From positions 1 to 7,396 of the forward strand of contig JAKAHE010000107.1 of NCBI GenBank assembly GCA_021815285.1: a stretch of DNA of 7,396 nucleotides, in the 5' to 3' direction. Origin of the DNA: Nitrospirota bacterium (GTDB lineage Bacteria > Nitrospirota > JACRHJ01). The position numbers were made by a program, and so were the translations under genes. The stretch's first letter is position 1; the number at the start of each line of letters is the position of its first letter. Shown here in pieces: positions 1 to 5,961 of this stretch. The notes under the pieces are model-generated. The model saw nothing but the letters and a program-made list of their open reading frames with translations. It was not told where the DNA came from and searched no databases.

Positions 1-2
1 GA

Positions 3-35
3 AAGGGGGACTTCCAATCCCCCTTACATCCCCCT
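3..35. repeat. C-rich hairpin and short direct repeat
   Basis: AAGGGGG (3-9) can pair with CCCCCTT (19-25) around a 9-nt loop. The octamer ATCCCCCT occurs twice, at 17-24 and 28-35, with an 11-nt period. The sequence has the look of dispersed intergenic repeats, but it starts at the window edge and copy number cannot be judged here. It could also be part of a terminator for a gene to the left; no T-run follows the hairpin, so that is unsupported. No coding sequence is recognisable in positions 1-111. Confidence 0.4.
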
Positions 36-43
36 GGGCAAGG

Positions 44-85
44 ATGCCATTCATCCCCGCGTCAAGACGCGGGGTATTCTGGCAT
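44..85. repeat. 42-bp interrupted palindrome upstream of ahpC
   Basis: The core is a perfect 8-bp stem, CCCCGCGT (55-62) with ACGCGGGG (67-74), closed by the tetraloop CAAG. Outside it, ATGCCA (44-49) pairs perfectly with TGGCAT (80-85), separated from the core by a 5x5 internal loop. The whole ends 12 nt before the AAGGAGG ribosome site of ahpC. No T-run follows, so it is not a classical terminator. It is either a palindromic repeat element or a structured leader of the ahpC transcript; the symmetry is certain, the role is not. Confidence 0.6.
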
Positions 86-111
86 GGCTTTCATAAAAAG
101 GAGGCGTCCGC

Positions 112-675
112 ATGGTAAAGATAGGGGAGGCGGTCCCGGATTTCGAGGTGGAGGTATTCCAGAACGAGGAGACGAAAAAGGTGGCGCTTTCCGGCTACAG
201 GGGCAAATGGCTTGTCCTGATTTTCTATCCCGCCGATTTTACATTCATATGCCCGACCGAGCTCGAGGAGGCGGCGGCGATGTATGAGGATTTCAAGGGC
301 CTCGGCGCGGAGCTGATAAGCGTCAGCACGGATACGGTATTCGTCCACAAGGCCTGGCACGACAACTCTCCCTCCATAAAGAAAATAAAATACCCGATGG
401 CCGCGGACCCGGCGGGAAAGCTGTGCAGGGAGTTCGGCACATATATCGAAGGCGAGGGCCTGTCGCTCAGGGGTAGTTTTATAATCGACCCGGACGGTAT
501 CCTGAAGGCCTACGAGATGCACGACAACAGCATCGGCAGGAGCGCAAAGGAGCTTTTCCGGAAGCTCCAGGCGGCAAAGTTCGTCCGCGAGGCTGGCGGC
601 GAGGTCTGCCCCGCAAGCTGGGAGCCGGGCAAACCTACGCTCAAGCCCGGCCTTGACATAGTGGGCAAGATATAG
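112..675 (+). CDS. ahpC: Peroxiredoxin, AhpC type (alkyl hydroperoxide reductase subunit C)
   Basis: A typical 2-Cys peroxiredoxin that reduces hydrogen peroxide, organic peroxides and peroxynitrite in the cytoplasm. The protein has 187 residues, the usual AhpC length, and ends in the family tail LDIVGKI. The active-site motif PxxxTxxC is seen as PADFTFIC (40-47), making Cys47 the peroxidatic cysteine. Arg120 in SLRGSF is the conserved active-site arginine, and Cys166 in EVCPASW is the resolving cysteine. An extra Cys105 is present. The GGLG motif of overoxidation-sensitive eukaryotic enzymes is absent, so the enzyme is probably robust to peroxide. The ATG at 112 follows a near-perfect AAGGAGG (98-104) with a 7-nt gap. 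No ahpF or thioredoxin reductase gene lies in the window, so the electron donor is unknown. ruvB begins 40 nt downstream in the same direction and may be read through. Confidence 0.95.
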   Translation: MVKIGEAVPDFEVEVFQNEETKKVALSGYRGKWLVLIFYPADFTFICPTELEEAAAMYEDFKGLGAELISVSTDTVFVHKAWHDNSPSIKKIKYPMAADPAGKLCREFGTYIEGEGLSLRGSFIIDPDGILKAYEMHDNSIGRSAKELFRKLQAAKFVREAGGEVCPASWEPGKPTLKPGLDIVGKI

Positions 676-715
676 GTAGAAAAAGAGCGGCTTTTTTGAT
701 AACATCTTGGAACTT

Positions 716-1750
716 ATGGACGAACGAGTAATCTCTCCCGGAAAAAACACCGAGGACGCGACCCTCGACCTGGCCCTCAGGCCGTCCTGTTTCGACGAAT
801 ACGTCGGTCAGGACAGGGTCAAGGACAACCTCAAGGTCTTTATACAGGCGGCGAGGGAGCGCGGCGAGGCTCTCGACCACGTGCTTTTCTCAGGCCCGCC
901 GGGCCTTGGAAAGACGACGCTGGCGCATATAATCGCGCGGGAGATGGGCGTCAACATAAAGACCACCTCCGGCCCGGTAATAGAGCGGCAGGGAGACTTA
1001 GCCGCCATCCTTACGAACCTTGAGAAGGGCGACGTCCTGTTCGTTGACGAGATACACAGGCTGAACCGGGTAATCGAGGAGGTGCTCTACCCGGCGATGG
1101 AGGATTACCAGCTTGATATAATTATAGGTCAGGGGCCGTCCGCGCGTTCTATAAAGCTCGACCTCCCGCCGTTCACGCTTGTCGGGGCCACTACGCGGGC
1201 CGGGCTTCTGACATCTCCTCTCAGGGAGCGTTTCGGCGTCGCTGCAAGGCTTGAGTTCTATCAGCCGGAGGACTTGAAGAAAATCGTAGTCCGCTCCGCC
1301 GGGCTTCTGGGGATAGGCGTAGACGAAGGCGGCGCGCTTGAGATTGCCCGCCGTTCCAGGGGGACGCCGAGGGTGGCAAACAGGCTGCTTCGGCGCGTGC
1401 GGGATTTTGCACAGGTGGAAGGCAAAAAAATCGTGGACGAAGAGGCGGCCAGAAGCGGCCTCAAGAGGCTCGAAGTGGACGAGCGCGGCCTGGATTTCAT
1501 GGACAAGAAACTACTTCTTGCGATAATCGACAAGTTCGGCGGCGGGCCAGTGGGTGTCGATACCCTCTCCGCAGCTATAGCCGAGGAGCGCGACACGATA
1601 GAAGACGTCTACGAACCGTTCCTTATCCAGGAAGGGCTTATCGAAAGGACGCCGAGGGGGCGGCTTGCCACTCCCGCCGCATATGAGCACTACGGCAGGG
1701 CCGGTCGACCGGCTTCCGGCGATAAGGGCGTCCAGGGGAGGCTTCTTTGA
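716..1750 (+). CDS. ruvB: Holliday junction branch migration DNA helicase RuvB
   Basis: This is the AAA+ motor of the RuvABC resolvasome, which drives branch migration of Holliday junctions during recombination and repair. The 344 residues cover the full family length. Visible motifs are the N-terminal LRPSCFDEYVGQ (21-32), Walker A GPPGLGKTT (60-68), Walker B VLFVDEIHRL (107-116, Asp111/Glu112), sensor 1 GATTRAG (157-163), the arginine-finger region SPLRERFG (167-174), sensor 2 RGTPRVANRLLRR (215-227) and a C-terminal winged helix ending GLIERTPRGR (307-316). The ATG at 716 is preferred because MDERV is a usual RuvB beginning. An in-frame TTG at 707 would add three residues. The ribosome site is weak (GGA at 709-711), so translation may be modest or coupled to ahpC. 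ruvA and ruvC are not adjacent. The stop codon overlaps the start of queH. Confidence 0.97.
   Translation: MDERVISPGKNTEDATLDLALRPSCFDEYVGQDRVKDNLKVFIQAARERGEALDHVLFSGPPGLGKTTLAHIIAREMGVNIKTTSGPVIERQGDLAAILTNLEKGDVLFVDEIHRLNRVIEEVLYPAMEDYQLDIIIGQGPSARSIKLDLPPFTLVGATTRAGLLTSPLRERFGVAARLEFYQPEDLKKIVVRSAGLLGIGVDEGGALEIARRSRGTPRVANRLLRRVRDFAQVEGKKIVDEEAARSGLKRLEVDERGLDFMDKKLLLAIIDKFGGGPVGVDTLSAAIAEERDTIEDVYEPFLIQEGLIERTPRGRLATPAAYEHYGRAGRPASGDKGVQGRLL
1735..1741 (+). promoter_or_regulatory. Ribosome binding site fixing the TTG start of queH
   Basis: GGGGAGG lies inside the last codons of ruvB, 5 nt before the TTG at 1747. It supports TTG as the true start of queH. No in-frame ATG precedes the HxCCxPC motif, so any later start would delete the motif. 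Confidence 0.8.
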
Positions 1751-2307
1751 GGATACTCCTGCATATCTGCTGCGCTCCATGTCTCGTGTATCCGCTTAAG
1801 TCTCTGCGCGAGGAAGGGGTAGACGTGGACGGATTTTTCTATAATCCGAACATCCATCCCTATACCGAGTTCAAAAAAAGACTCGAATCCCTTGAGGATT
1901 ATGCCCGTTCGCAGGGGCTTAAGCTCGCAAGCGAGGTGGGATACGACATAGAGGAATATTTCAGGAAGGTAGTCGAAAGCGAGGGTGAGCGGTGCGCATC
2001 CTGCTACGAGATGCGCCTGCGGAAGGTCGCTCAGGCGGCGAAGGACTCCGGTTACGACGCCTTTTCCACGACGCTCCTCTACAGCATATACCAGAAGCAC
2101 GACCTGCTCGTCCATGTGGCGGACGTTATTGCACGCGATTTGGGAATCGAATTCCTGTACCGGGATTTCAGGAAAGGCTGGAAGGAAGGCCGGGAGATGT
2201 CGCGCGAGGCCGTCTCTTACCATCAGAAATACTGCGGCTGCGTATACAGCGAGAAGGAGCGGTATTTAAAAGGGAAAAAGCTCCCGGCTATAGCGCGGGG
2301 AAAGTAA
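1747..2307 (+). CDS. queH: Epoxyqueuosine reductase QueH (DUF208 family)
   Basis: This enzyme reduces epoxyqueuosine to queuosine in the wobble position of tRNAs with GUN anticodons, the last step of the pathway. QueH is the cobalamin-independent alternative to QueG and uses an iron-sulfur cluster and a cysteine-bound metal. The 186-residue protein shows the family cysteines: HICCAPC (6-12), ERCASCY (81-87) and KYCGCVYS (161-168). It also has the conserved stretches GFFYNPNIHPYTEF (29-42) and DAFSTTLLYSIYQ (104-116). The start is TTG, in the TTGA overlap with the ruvB stop, so the two are translationally coupled. ruvAB next to queA and tgt is a known arrangement in other bacteria; here a different queuosine gene holds the neighbouring place. 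The nitroreductase gene follows after 18 nt in the same direction. Confidence 0.92.
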   Translation: MRILLHICCAPCLVYPLKSLREEGVDVDGFFYNPNIHPYTEFKKRLESLEDYARSQGLKLASEVGYDIEEYFRKVVESEGERCASCYEMRLRKVAQAAKDSGYDAFSTTLLYSIYQKHDLLVHVADVIARDLGIEFLYRDFRKGWKEGREMSREAVSYHQKYCGCVYSEKERYLKGKKLPAIARGK

Positions 2308-2325
2308 AATTATCGGAGAATCGAC

Positions 2326-2931
2326 ATGGACCTCATGGAAACGATCCGCAGACGGCGGGCGATAAGGAAATTCAAGCCGGACCCGGTATCCACGGAGAAG
2401 ATTGACCTCATGCTGGAGGCCGCGCGGCTGGCCCCTTCCGGCGTGAATTCACAGCCCTGGAAGTTCAAGGTCGTAACCGACCCGGCCCTCAAGGAGCAGG
2501 TGTTTCTGGCATCGAAGAACCAATATCATATAAAGCAGGCGCCGGTCGTGATAATCGTCTGCGGGGACACGATGTCTTACTCCAGGACCCTGAAGGAGCG
2601 GTTCAAAGAGCTGTTGAATAACGGCGTGCTCTCGCAGGAAGACATACACAAAATGGGGCTTAATCTCCTGACGCAGGACGAGGAGAAAGAGCTTCTAAAA
2701 TATAAAGAAAATGCCGCTTTTAACACTGCTATTGCCACGGAGCACATAGCGCTTGCCGCGACCTCACTGGGCCTTGGGACATGCTGGATCCACCTGTTCG
2801 ACAAGGAGAGGGTGGCGGAGCTTCTCGGCCTTCCTTCGTGGATATTCCCGGTTACGCTCTTGCCCGTCGGCTACCCGGAGGAAATGCCGGAGCCGAAGCC
2901 AAGAAAACCCTTGAGCGAGATACTGTTATAG
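2326..2931 (+). CDS. Nitroreductase family FMN-dependent oxidoreductase
   Basis: A 201-residue flavoprotein of the nitroreductase fold, expected to be a cytoplasmic FMN-binding dimer using NAD(P)H. The FMN phosphate-binding start RRRAIRKF (9-16), the segment APSGVNSQPW (36-45), the region ATEHIALAATSLGLGTCWI (137-155) and the C-terminal LLPVGYPEE (178-186) are all typical. The family includes nitroaromatic, quinone, enone and dehalogenating reductases, and nothing here fixes the substrate. The ATG at 2326 follows GGAG (2315-2318) by 7 nt. A second in-frame ATG at 2335 is less well placed. It is the last gene of the plus-strand group and is followed by a terminator candidate. A role linked to queuosine or peroxide defence would be speculation. 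Confidence 0.9.
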   Translation: MDLMETIRRRRAIRKFKPDPVSTEKIDLMLEAARLAPSGVNSQPWKFKVVTDPALKEQVFLASKNQYHIKQAPVVIIVCGDTMSYSRTLKERFKELLNNGVLSQEDIHKMGLNLLTQDEEKELLKYKENAAFNTAIATEHIALAATSLGLGTCWIHLFDKERVAELLGLPSWIFPVTLLPVGYPEEMPEPKPRKPLSEILL

Positions 2932-2970
2932 ATTTACAGCCGTGTTTTATTGTATGCAATCGTTGCTGTC

Positions 2971-3018
2971 CGGTTAAAATAACGCCCCTTGGAGTGGTTC
3001 TTCCTGGACGGTTAAAAT
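2971..3018 (+). repeat. Ten-base direct repeat CGGTTAAAAT (two copies)
   Basis: CGGTTAAAAT occurs at 2971-2980 and again at 3009-3018, 38 nt apart, in the 135-bp spacer between the convergent nitroreductase and icd genes. The second copy supplies the loop and two stem bases of the terminator candidate. It may be chance or the remains of a duplicated 3' end. Confidence 0.35.
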
Positions 3019-3032
3019 CCGTTCAGGTTTTA
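3003..3032 (+). terminator. Probable intrinsic terminator of the ruvB-queH-nitroreductase group
   Basis: CCTGGACGG (3003-3011) pairs with CCGTTCAGG (3019-3027) over 9 bp with one G-U pair and a 7-nt loop, followed by TTTTA. The G-U pair becomes an A-C mismatch on the other strand, and no T-run exists there. This favours use by plus-strand transcripts. It lies 72 nt after the nitroreductase stop. The T-run is short, so efficiency may be low. Confidence 0.55.
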
Positions 3033-3066
3033 GGGTCAAAATGTCAATCAGCGCCTTCCGATCGAA

Positions 3067-4149
3067 TTACCCTCTCATCTTCTTTATTATCGCGTCCGCC
3101 ATCTGGGATGTGCCGACGGCGGTAGGGTCGTCTGGGCGGGGCTTTAAGTCGTAGGTAACATCCCTGCCCTCGCGGATGACTTCGGAGATTGCGGTCTGCA
3201 TCTTTTTCGCCGCGTCTCGCTCGCCAAGGTATTCGAGCATCATCACGCCGGAGAGCATCATGGCGACGGGATTGACCTTGTTCAGTCCCTTATACTTCGG
3301 GGCGGAGCCGTGCGTCGGCTCGAATAGCGCGCCGATTGTGCCGATGTTCGCGCCCGGAGCGACGCCGAGGCCCCCGATAAGCCCGGCGCAGAGGTCGGAG
3401 AGGATGTCGCCGTAGAGGTTCGGCAGGACAATCACGTCATATAATTCCGGCTTCTGGACGAGCTGCATGCACATGTTGTCTACAATCCTGTCCTCGAACT
3501 CTATGTCCGGAAAGTCCTTTGCCACTTCGCGCGAGACCTCCAGCCAAAGGCCGTCGGAGAACTTCATTATGTTCGCCTTGTGGACAGATGTTACCTTTTT
3601 TCTGCCGCTCTTCCGGGCGTAATCGAAGGCGAATCTTACAATCCTCTCCGTCCCCGCGACGGATATGGGCTTTATGCTGATGCCGGAATCCGGCCTTATT
3701 TCGCGCCCGCCGTGCGCCTTTACGGTGTCGATTATCGCCTTTGCGCCATCCGAGCCTTTCTCGTATTCGATGCCGGCGTAGAGGTCTTCGGTATTTTCCC
3801 GGACGACGACGAGGTCGATGTTGTCATAGCGGGAGCGAACGCCCTCGTATGTCCTGCATGGCCGGAGGCAGCAGTACAGGTCAAGCTTCTGCCTGAGCGT
3901 CACATTAACGCTACGAAAACCCGTTCCGACGGGGGTTGTAACCGGGCCCTTTATGCCGACCTTGTTCTTTATCAGAGACTCGACGACCCTGTCGGGAAGA
4001 GGCGTCCCTTCTTTTTCGAATACGTCGATGCCCGCATCCTGCACGTCCCAGTCGAACTTTACGCCCGTGGCTTCGAGGACTCTCCTCGTCGCCTCGGCGA
4101 TTTCAGGTCCGGTGCCGTCGCCGGGTATGAAAGTAACGCGATACGCCAT
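3067..4149 (-). CDS. icd: Isocitrate dehydrogenase (isocitrate/isopropylmalate dehydrogenase family)
   Basis: Oxidative decarboxylation of isocitrate to 2-oxoglutarate in the TCA cycle. The protein has 360 residues, the short form typical of NAD-type enzymes. It shows GDGTGPE (10-16), the isocitrate loop KGPVTTPVGTGFRSVNV (67-83, Ser80 and Asn82 matching the substrate and regulatory serine region), Arg86, Arg96, RENTEDLYAGIEY (118-130, Arg118 and Tyr124), catalytic Lys191 in SVHKANIMK, and metal-binding LPNLYGDILSD (242-252). The loop serine and asparagine argue against isopropylmalate or homoisocitrate as substrate. The cofactor loop reads HGSAPKYKGLNKVNP (280-294), with Lys285, Tyr286 and Val292 as in NADP enzymes, so cofactor use is open. 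The ATG at 4149 follows AAGGAGA (4163-4157) by 7 nt. It is divergent from guaB and convergent with the nitroreductase gene. Confidence 0.9.
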   Translation of the reverse strand: MAYRVTFIPGDGTGPEIAEATRRVLEATGVKFDWDVQDAGIDVFEKEGTPLPDRVVESLIKNKVGIKGPVTTPVGTGFRSVNVTLRQKLDLYCCLRPCRTYEGVRSRYDNIDLVVVRENTEDLYAGIEYEKGSDGAKAIIDTVKAHGGREIRPDSGISIKPISVAGTERIVRFAFDYARKSGRKKVTSVHKANIMKFSDGLWLEVSREVAKDFPDIEFEDRIVDNMCMQLVQKPELYDVIVLPNLYGDILSDLCAGLIGGLGVAPGANIGTIGALFEPTHGSAPKYKGLNKVNPVAMMLSGVMMLEYLGERDAAKKMQTAISEVIREGRDVTYDLKPRPDDPTAVGTSQMADAIIKKMRG

Positions 4150-4187
4150 GATTTTCTCTCCTTAATTTATGAATCAGTGAATGGGGA

Positions 4188-4216
4188 AATATATCTTGAG
4201 CAGGGTTGGAAGTCAA
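4188..4216 (-). promoter_or_regulatory. Sigma-70-type promoter for icd
   Basis: Read on the minus strand, TTGACT (4216-4211, five of six consensus bases) is separated by exactly 17 bp from TATATT (4193-4188, five of six). The expected start point is near 4181, giving a leader of about 30 nt that contains the AAGGAGA ribosome site. This is a good match on sequence alone. Confidence 0.65.
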
Positions 4217-4238
4217 TAAAAAACGGGCTTTTTTATTG
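4214..4238. promoter_or_regulatory. A/T palindrome shared by divergent promoters
   Basis: CAATAAAAAA (4214-4223) and TTTTTTATTG (4229-4238) form a perfect 10-bp inverted repeat around CGGGC. Its outer CAA and TTG triplets are the first three bases of the two candidate -35 boxes on opposite strands, so each promoter has an A/T-rich UP-like element immediately upstream. It could be a shared UP element or a regulator site. As a terminator it would be odd, because the stem holds only A-T pairs apart from the ends. Confidence 0.45.
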
Positions 4239-4264
4239 CACGCGCATGTTTTTTGTGTTAAATT
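4236..4264 (+). promoter_or_regulatory. Candidate promoter for guaB
   Basis: TTGCAC (4236-4241, a weak -35) lies 17 bp from TAAATT (4259-4264, four of six bases) with an extended TG at 4256-4257. The start point would be near 4271, giving a leader of about 40 nt. A second reading is TTGTGT (4253-4258) with TAAAAA (4276-4281), also 17 bp apart. The spacer surely holds the guaB promoter, but which pair is used is uncertain. Confidence 0.4.
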
Positions 4265-4311
4265 TACAGATTCCATAAAAAAGAACCGTAATTCTTTTAA
4301 AGGAGTCGTTT

Positions 4312-5775
4312 ATGCTCGATGAAAGCGTGAAGGAAGGCCTTACCTTTGACGACGTGCTGCTGCTGCCCGGGAAGTCGGAAATTTTGCCGAAGGACGTCGA
4401 TACGAAAACCCGCCTGACAAGGGAAATCGACATCAATATACCGATAGTATCCGCCGCGATGGATACCGTTACCGAGGCGCGGCTCGCCATTGCAATCGCG
4501 CAGGAAGGCGGGATAGGGATAATCCATAAGGCCATGCCCATAGAAAAGCAGGCCATGGAGGTGGACAAGGTAAAACGCTCCGAGTCCGGCATGATTGTAG
4601 ACCCGATAACCATCGGTCCGGACAGCAAGATACGCGAGGCGCTGGAGCTTATGAGACGCTACCGCATCTCCGGCGTCCCGGTCACTAAAAAGGGCAGGCT
4701 CCTTGGAATCCTTACAAACCGGGACCTGCGTTTCGAGACCAGGATGAACATAAAGGTCTCGGAGGTGATGACGAAAAAGAACCTCGTTACCGCGCCCGTC
4801 GGCACGACGCTCGAAGACGCCATAAAGCTCCTGCACGAGCACAGGATAGAGAAGCTGCTGGTAATCGACGACAATTATAACCTGAAGGGTCTTATAACAA
4901 TAAAGGACATAGAGAAGCGCATAAAATATCCCAACGCATGCAAGGACAGCCTGGGCAGGCTTCGGGTCGGCGCGGCGGTCGGCGTCGGGCACGACGGCAT
5001 GGACAGGGCGCAGGCGCTCGTGAAATCGGGCGCGGACGTGCTGGTCGTGGATACCGCGCACGGACACTCCAGGGGCGTGATGGACACCGTGAAGAAGATA
5101 AAGAAGAAGTTCCCAGGAATACAGCTTATTGCCGGAAATATCGCCACGGGCGAGGCGGCGAAGGACCTGATAGAAGCCGGGGCGGACGGCATAAAAATAG
5201 GTATCGGCCCGGGGTCGATATGCACTACGAGGATTGTAGCGGGCGCAGGCGTCCCGCAGATAACCGCCGTGGCGGACTGCTCGAAGGTCGCGGACAAATT
5301 CGGTGTTCCGGTGATAGCGGACGGCGGCATAAAGTTCTCCGGCGACATAACCAAGGCCATTGCCGCCGGAGCGTCCGCGGTTATGGTAGGCGGGCTTTTC
5401 GCGGGCACGGAGGAATCCCCTGGCGAGACCATCATCTACCAGGGCAGAAGCTACAAGGTATACCGCGGCATGGGCTCCATCGGCGCGATGGAGTCCGGCA
5501 GCAAGGACAGGTATTTCCAGGAGCACGAGAGCGTAACGTCCAAGCTTGTCCCGGAAGGCATCGAGGGCAGGGTGCCGTACAAGGGCACGCTTGCGGACTA
5601 CATATTCCAGCTTGTCGGCGGCCTCAGAGCCGGCATGGGGTATACCGGCTGCACGACAATCCCGGAGCTTCGGGCTAAGGCGAAGTTTGTAAAGATCTCC
5701 GGCGCGGGCCTGCGGGAATCGCACGTGCACGACGTCGTAATAACTAAGGAAGCGCCGAATTACAGGATGGAGTAA
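4312..5775 (+). CDS. guaB: Inosine-5'-monophosphate dehydrogenase
   Basis: This enzyme oxidises IMP to XMP with NAD+, the first committed and rate-setting step of GMP synthesis in the cytoplasm. The 487-residue length is standard for bacteria. It begins with GLTFDDVLLLPG (9-20). A CBS pair (about 94-205) is inserted in the TIM barrel. The catalytic loop GPGSICTTR (299-307) carries nucleophile Cys304 and the potassium site. IADGGIKFSGD (335-345), YRGMGSIGAM (384-393) and the flap Arg400-Tyr401 follow. The ATG is set by AAAGGAG (4299-4305) with a 6-nt gap. guaA, often the next gene, is absent; a large palindrome and an rRNA-modification gene follow instead, so guaB is probably transcribed alone or with only loose coupling downstream. 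Confidence 0.97.
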   Translation: MLDESVKEGLTFDDVLLLPGKSEILPKDVDTKTRLTREIDINIPIVSAAMDTVTEARLAIAIAQEGGIGIIHKAMPIEKQAMEVDKVKRSESGMIVDPITIGPDSKIREALELMRRYRISGVPVTKKGRLLGILTNRDLRFETRMNIKVSEVMTKKNLVTAPVGTTLEDAIKLLHEHRIEKLLVIDDNYNLKGLITIKDIEKRIKYPNACKDSLGRLRVGAAVGVGHDGMDRAQALVKSGADVLVVDTAHGHSRGVMDTVKKIKKKFPGIQLIAGNIATGEAAKDLIEAGADGIKIGIGPGSICTTRIVAGAGVPQITAVADCSKVADKFGVPVIADGGIKFSGDITKAIAAGASAVMVGGLFAGTEESPGETIIYQGRSYKVYRGMGSIGAMESGSKDRYFQEHESVTSKLVPEGIEGRVPYKGTLADYIFQLVGGLRAGMGYTGCTTIPELRAKAKFVKISGAGLRESHVHDVVITKEAPNYRME

Positions 5776-5799
5776 AAAGCACATCGGGCGAATGAACGT

Positions 5800-5916
5800 T
5801 TGACGACCGAGATGGAATTTCTTGGCGAAGCAAAGCGGTTATGCGGCAAACCTGTCTGAGCGAAGCGAGTTTTTTGCCGCATAGTGTGCAAGCTTAGAAA
5901 TTCCCGAGGGAGTCAA
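5800..5916. repeat. Large nested imperfect palindrome after guaB
   Basis: Three nested inverted repeats share one centre. TATGCGGCAAA (5840-5850) matches TTTGCCGCATA (5873-5883) perfectly over 11 bp. GGAATTTCT (5814-5822) matches AGAAATTCC (5896-5904) over 9 bp. TTGAC (5800-5804) matches GTCAA (5912-5916). Spacers between the blocks differ in length and sequence, and the central segment 5851-5872 includes GAGCGAAGCGAG. This looks like two diverged inverted copies of one unit, or a small non-autonomous palindromic element. It fills most of the 176-bp guaB-rluB spacer. It could also end guaB transcription, but no T-run follows the inner stem on the plus strand. Confidence 0.6.
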
Positions 5917-5922
5917 CAGAAA

Positions 5923-5961
5923 ATGAGCCTGATGCGCTGGATAAATAATCTATGCCTTTAG
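5923..5961 (+). other. Possible short leader ORF overlapping the rluB start
   Basis: A 12-codon frame (MSLMRWINNLCL) starts with ATG at 5923, 10 nt after GAGGGAG (5906-5912). It stops with TAG at 5959-5961, overlapping the start codon of the pseudouridine synthase in another frame. The downstream gene itself lacks a clear ribosome site, so this frame could couple its translation. It is short enough to be chance. Confidence 0.2.

Noticed and set aside
680..696. AAAAAG/CTTTTT inverted repeat between ahpC and ruvB, as a terminator
   Set aside because: The stem has five A-T pairs and one G-C, too weak for an intrinsic terminator. It does resemble the A/T palindrome at 4214-4238, but the similarity is low-complexity.
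91..750. 219-codon minus-strand frame antisense to ahpC
   Set aside because: It covers ahpC completely and runs into ruvB; composition and lack of motifs mark it as a shadow frame.
112..2931. ahpC, ruvB, queH and nitroreductase as a new functional system
   Set aside because: All four are well-known families with independent roles; close spacing alone does not show a shared function.
4214..4238. A/T palindrome between icd and guaB as a bidirectional terminator
   Set aside because: It lies between the 5' ends of two divergent genes, where nothing needs terminating, and the stem is nearly all A-T. A promoter role fits better.
3580..4278. 232-codon plus-strand frame antisense to icd
   Set aside because: It overlaps the conserved icd gene and its promoter region, resembles no family, and is explained by the codon bias of icd.
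4297..5784. 495-codon open frame on the minus strand, antisense to all of guaB
   Set aside because: It mirrors guaB codon usage: third-position G/C bias leaves the opposite frame free of stops. The protein is low in recognisable motifs, has no ribosome site, and guaB is beyond doubt.
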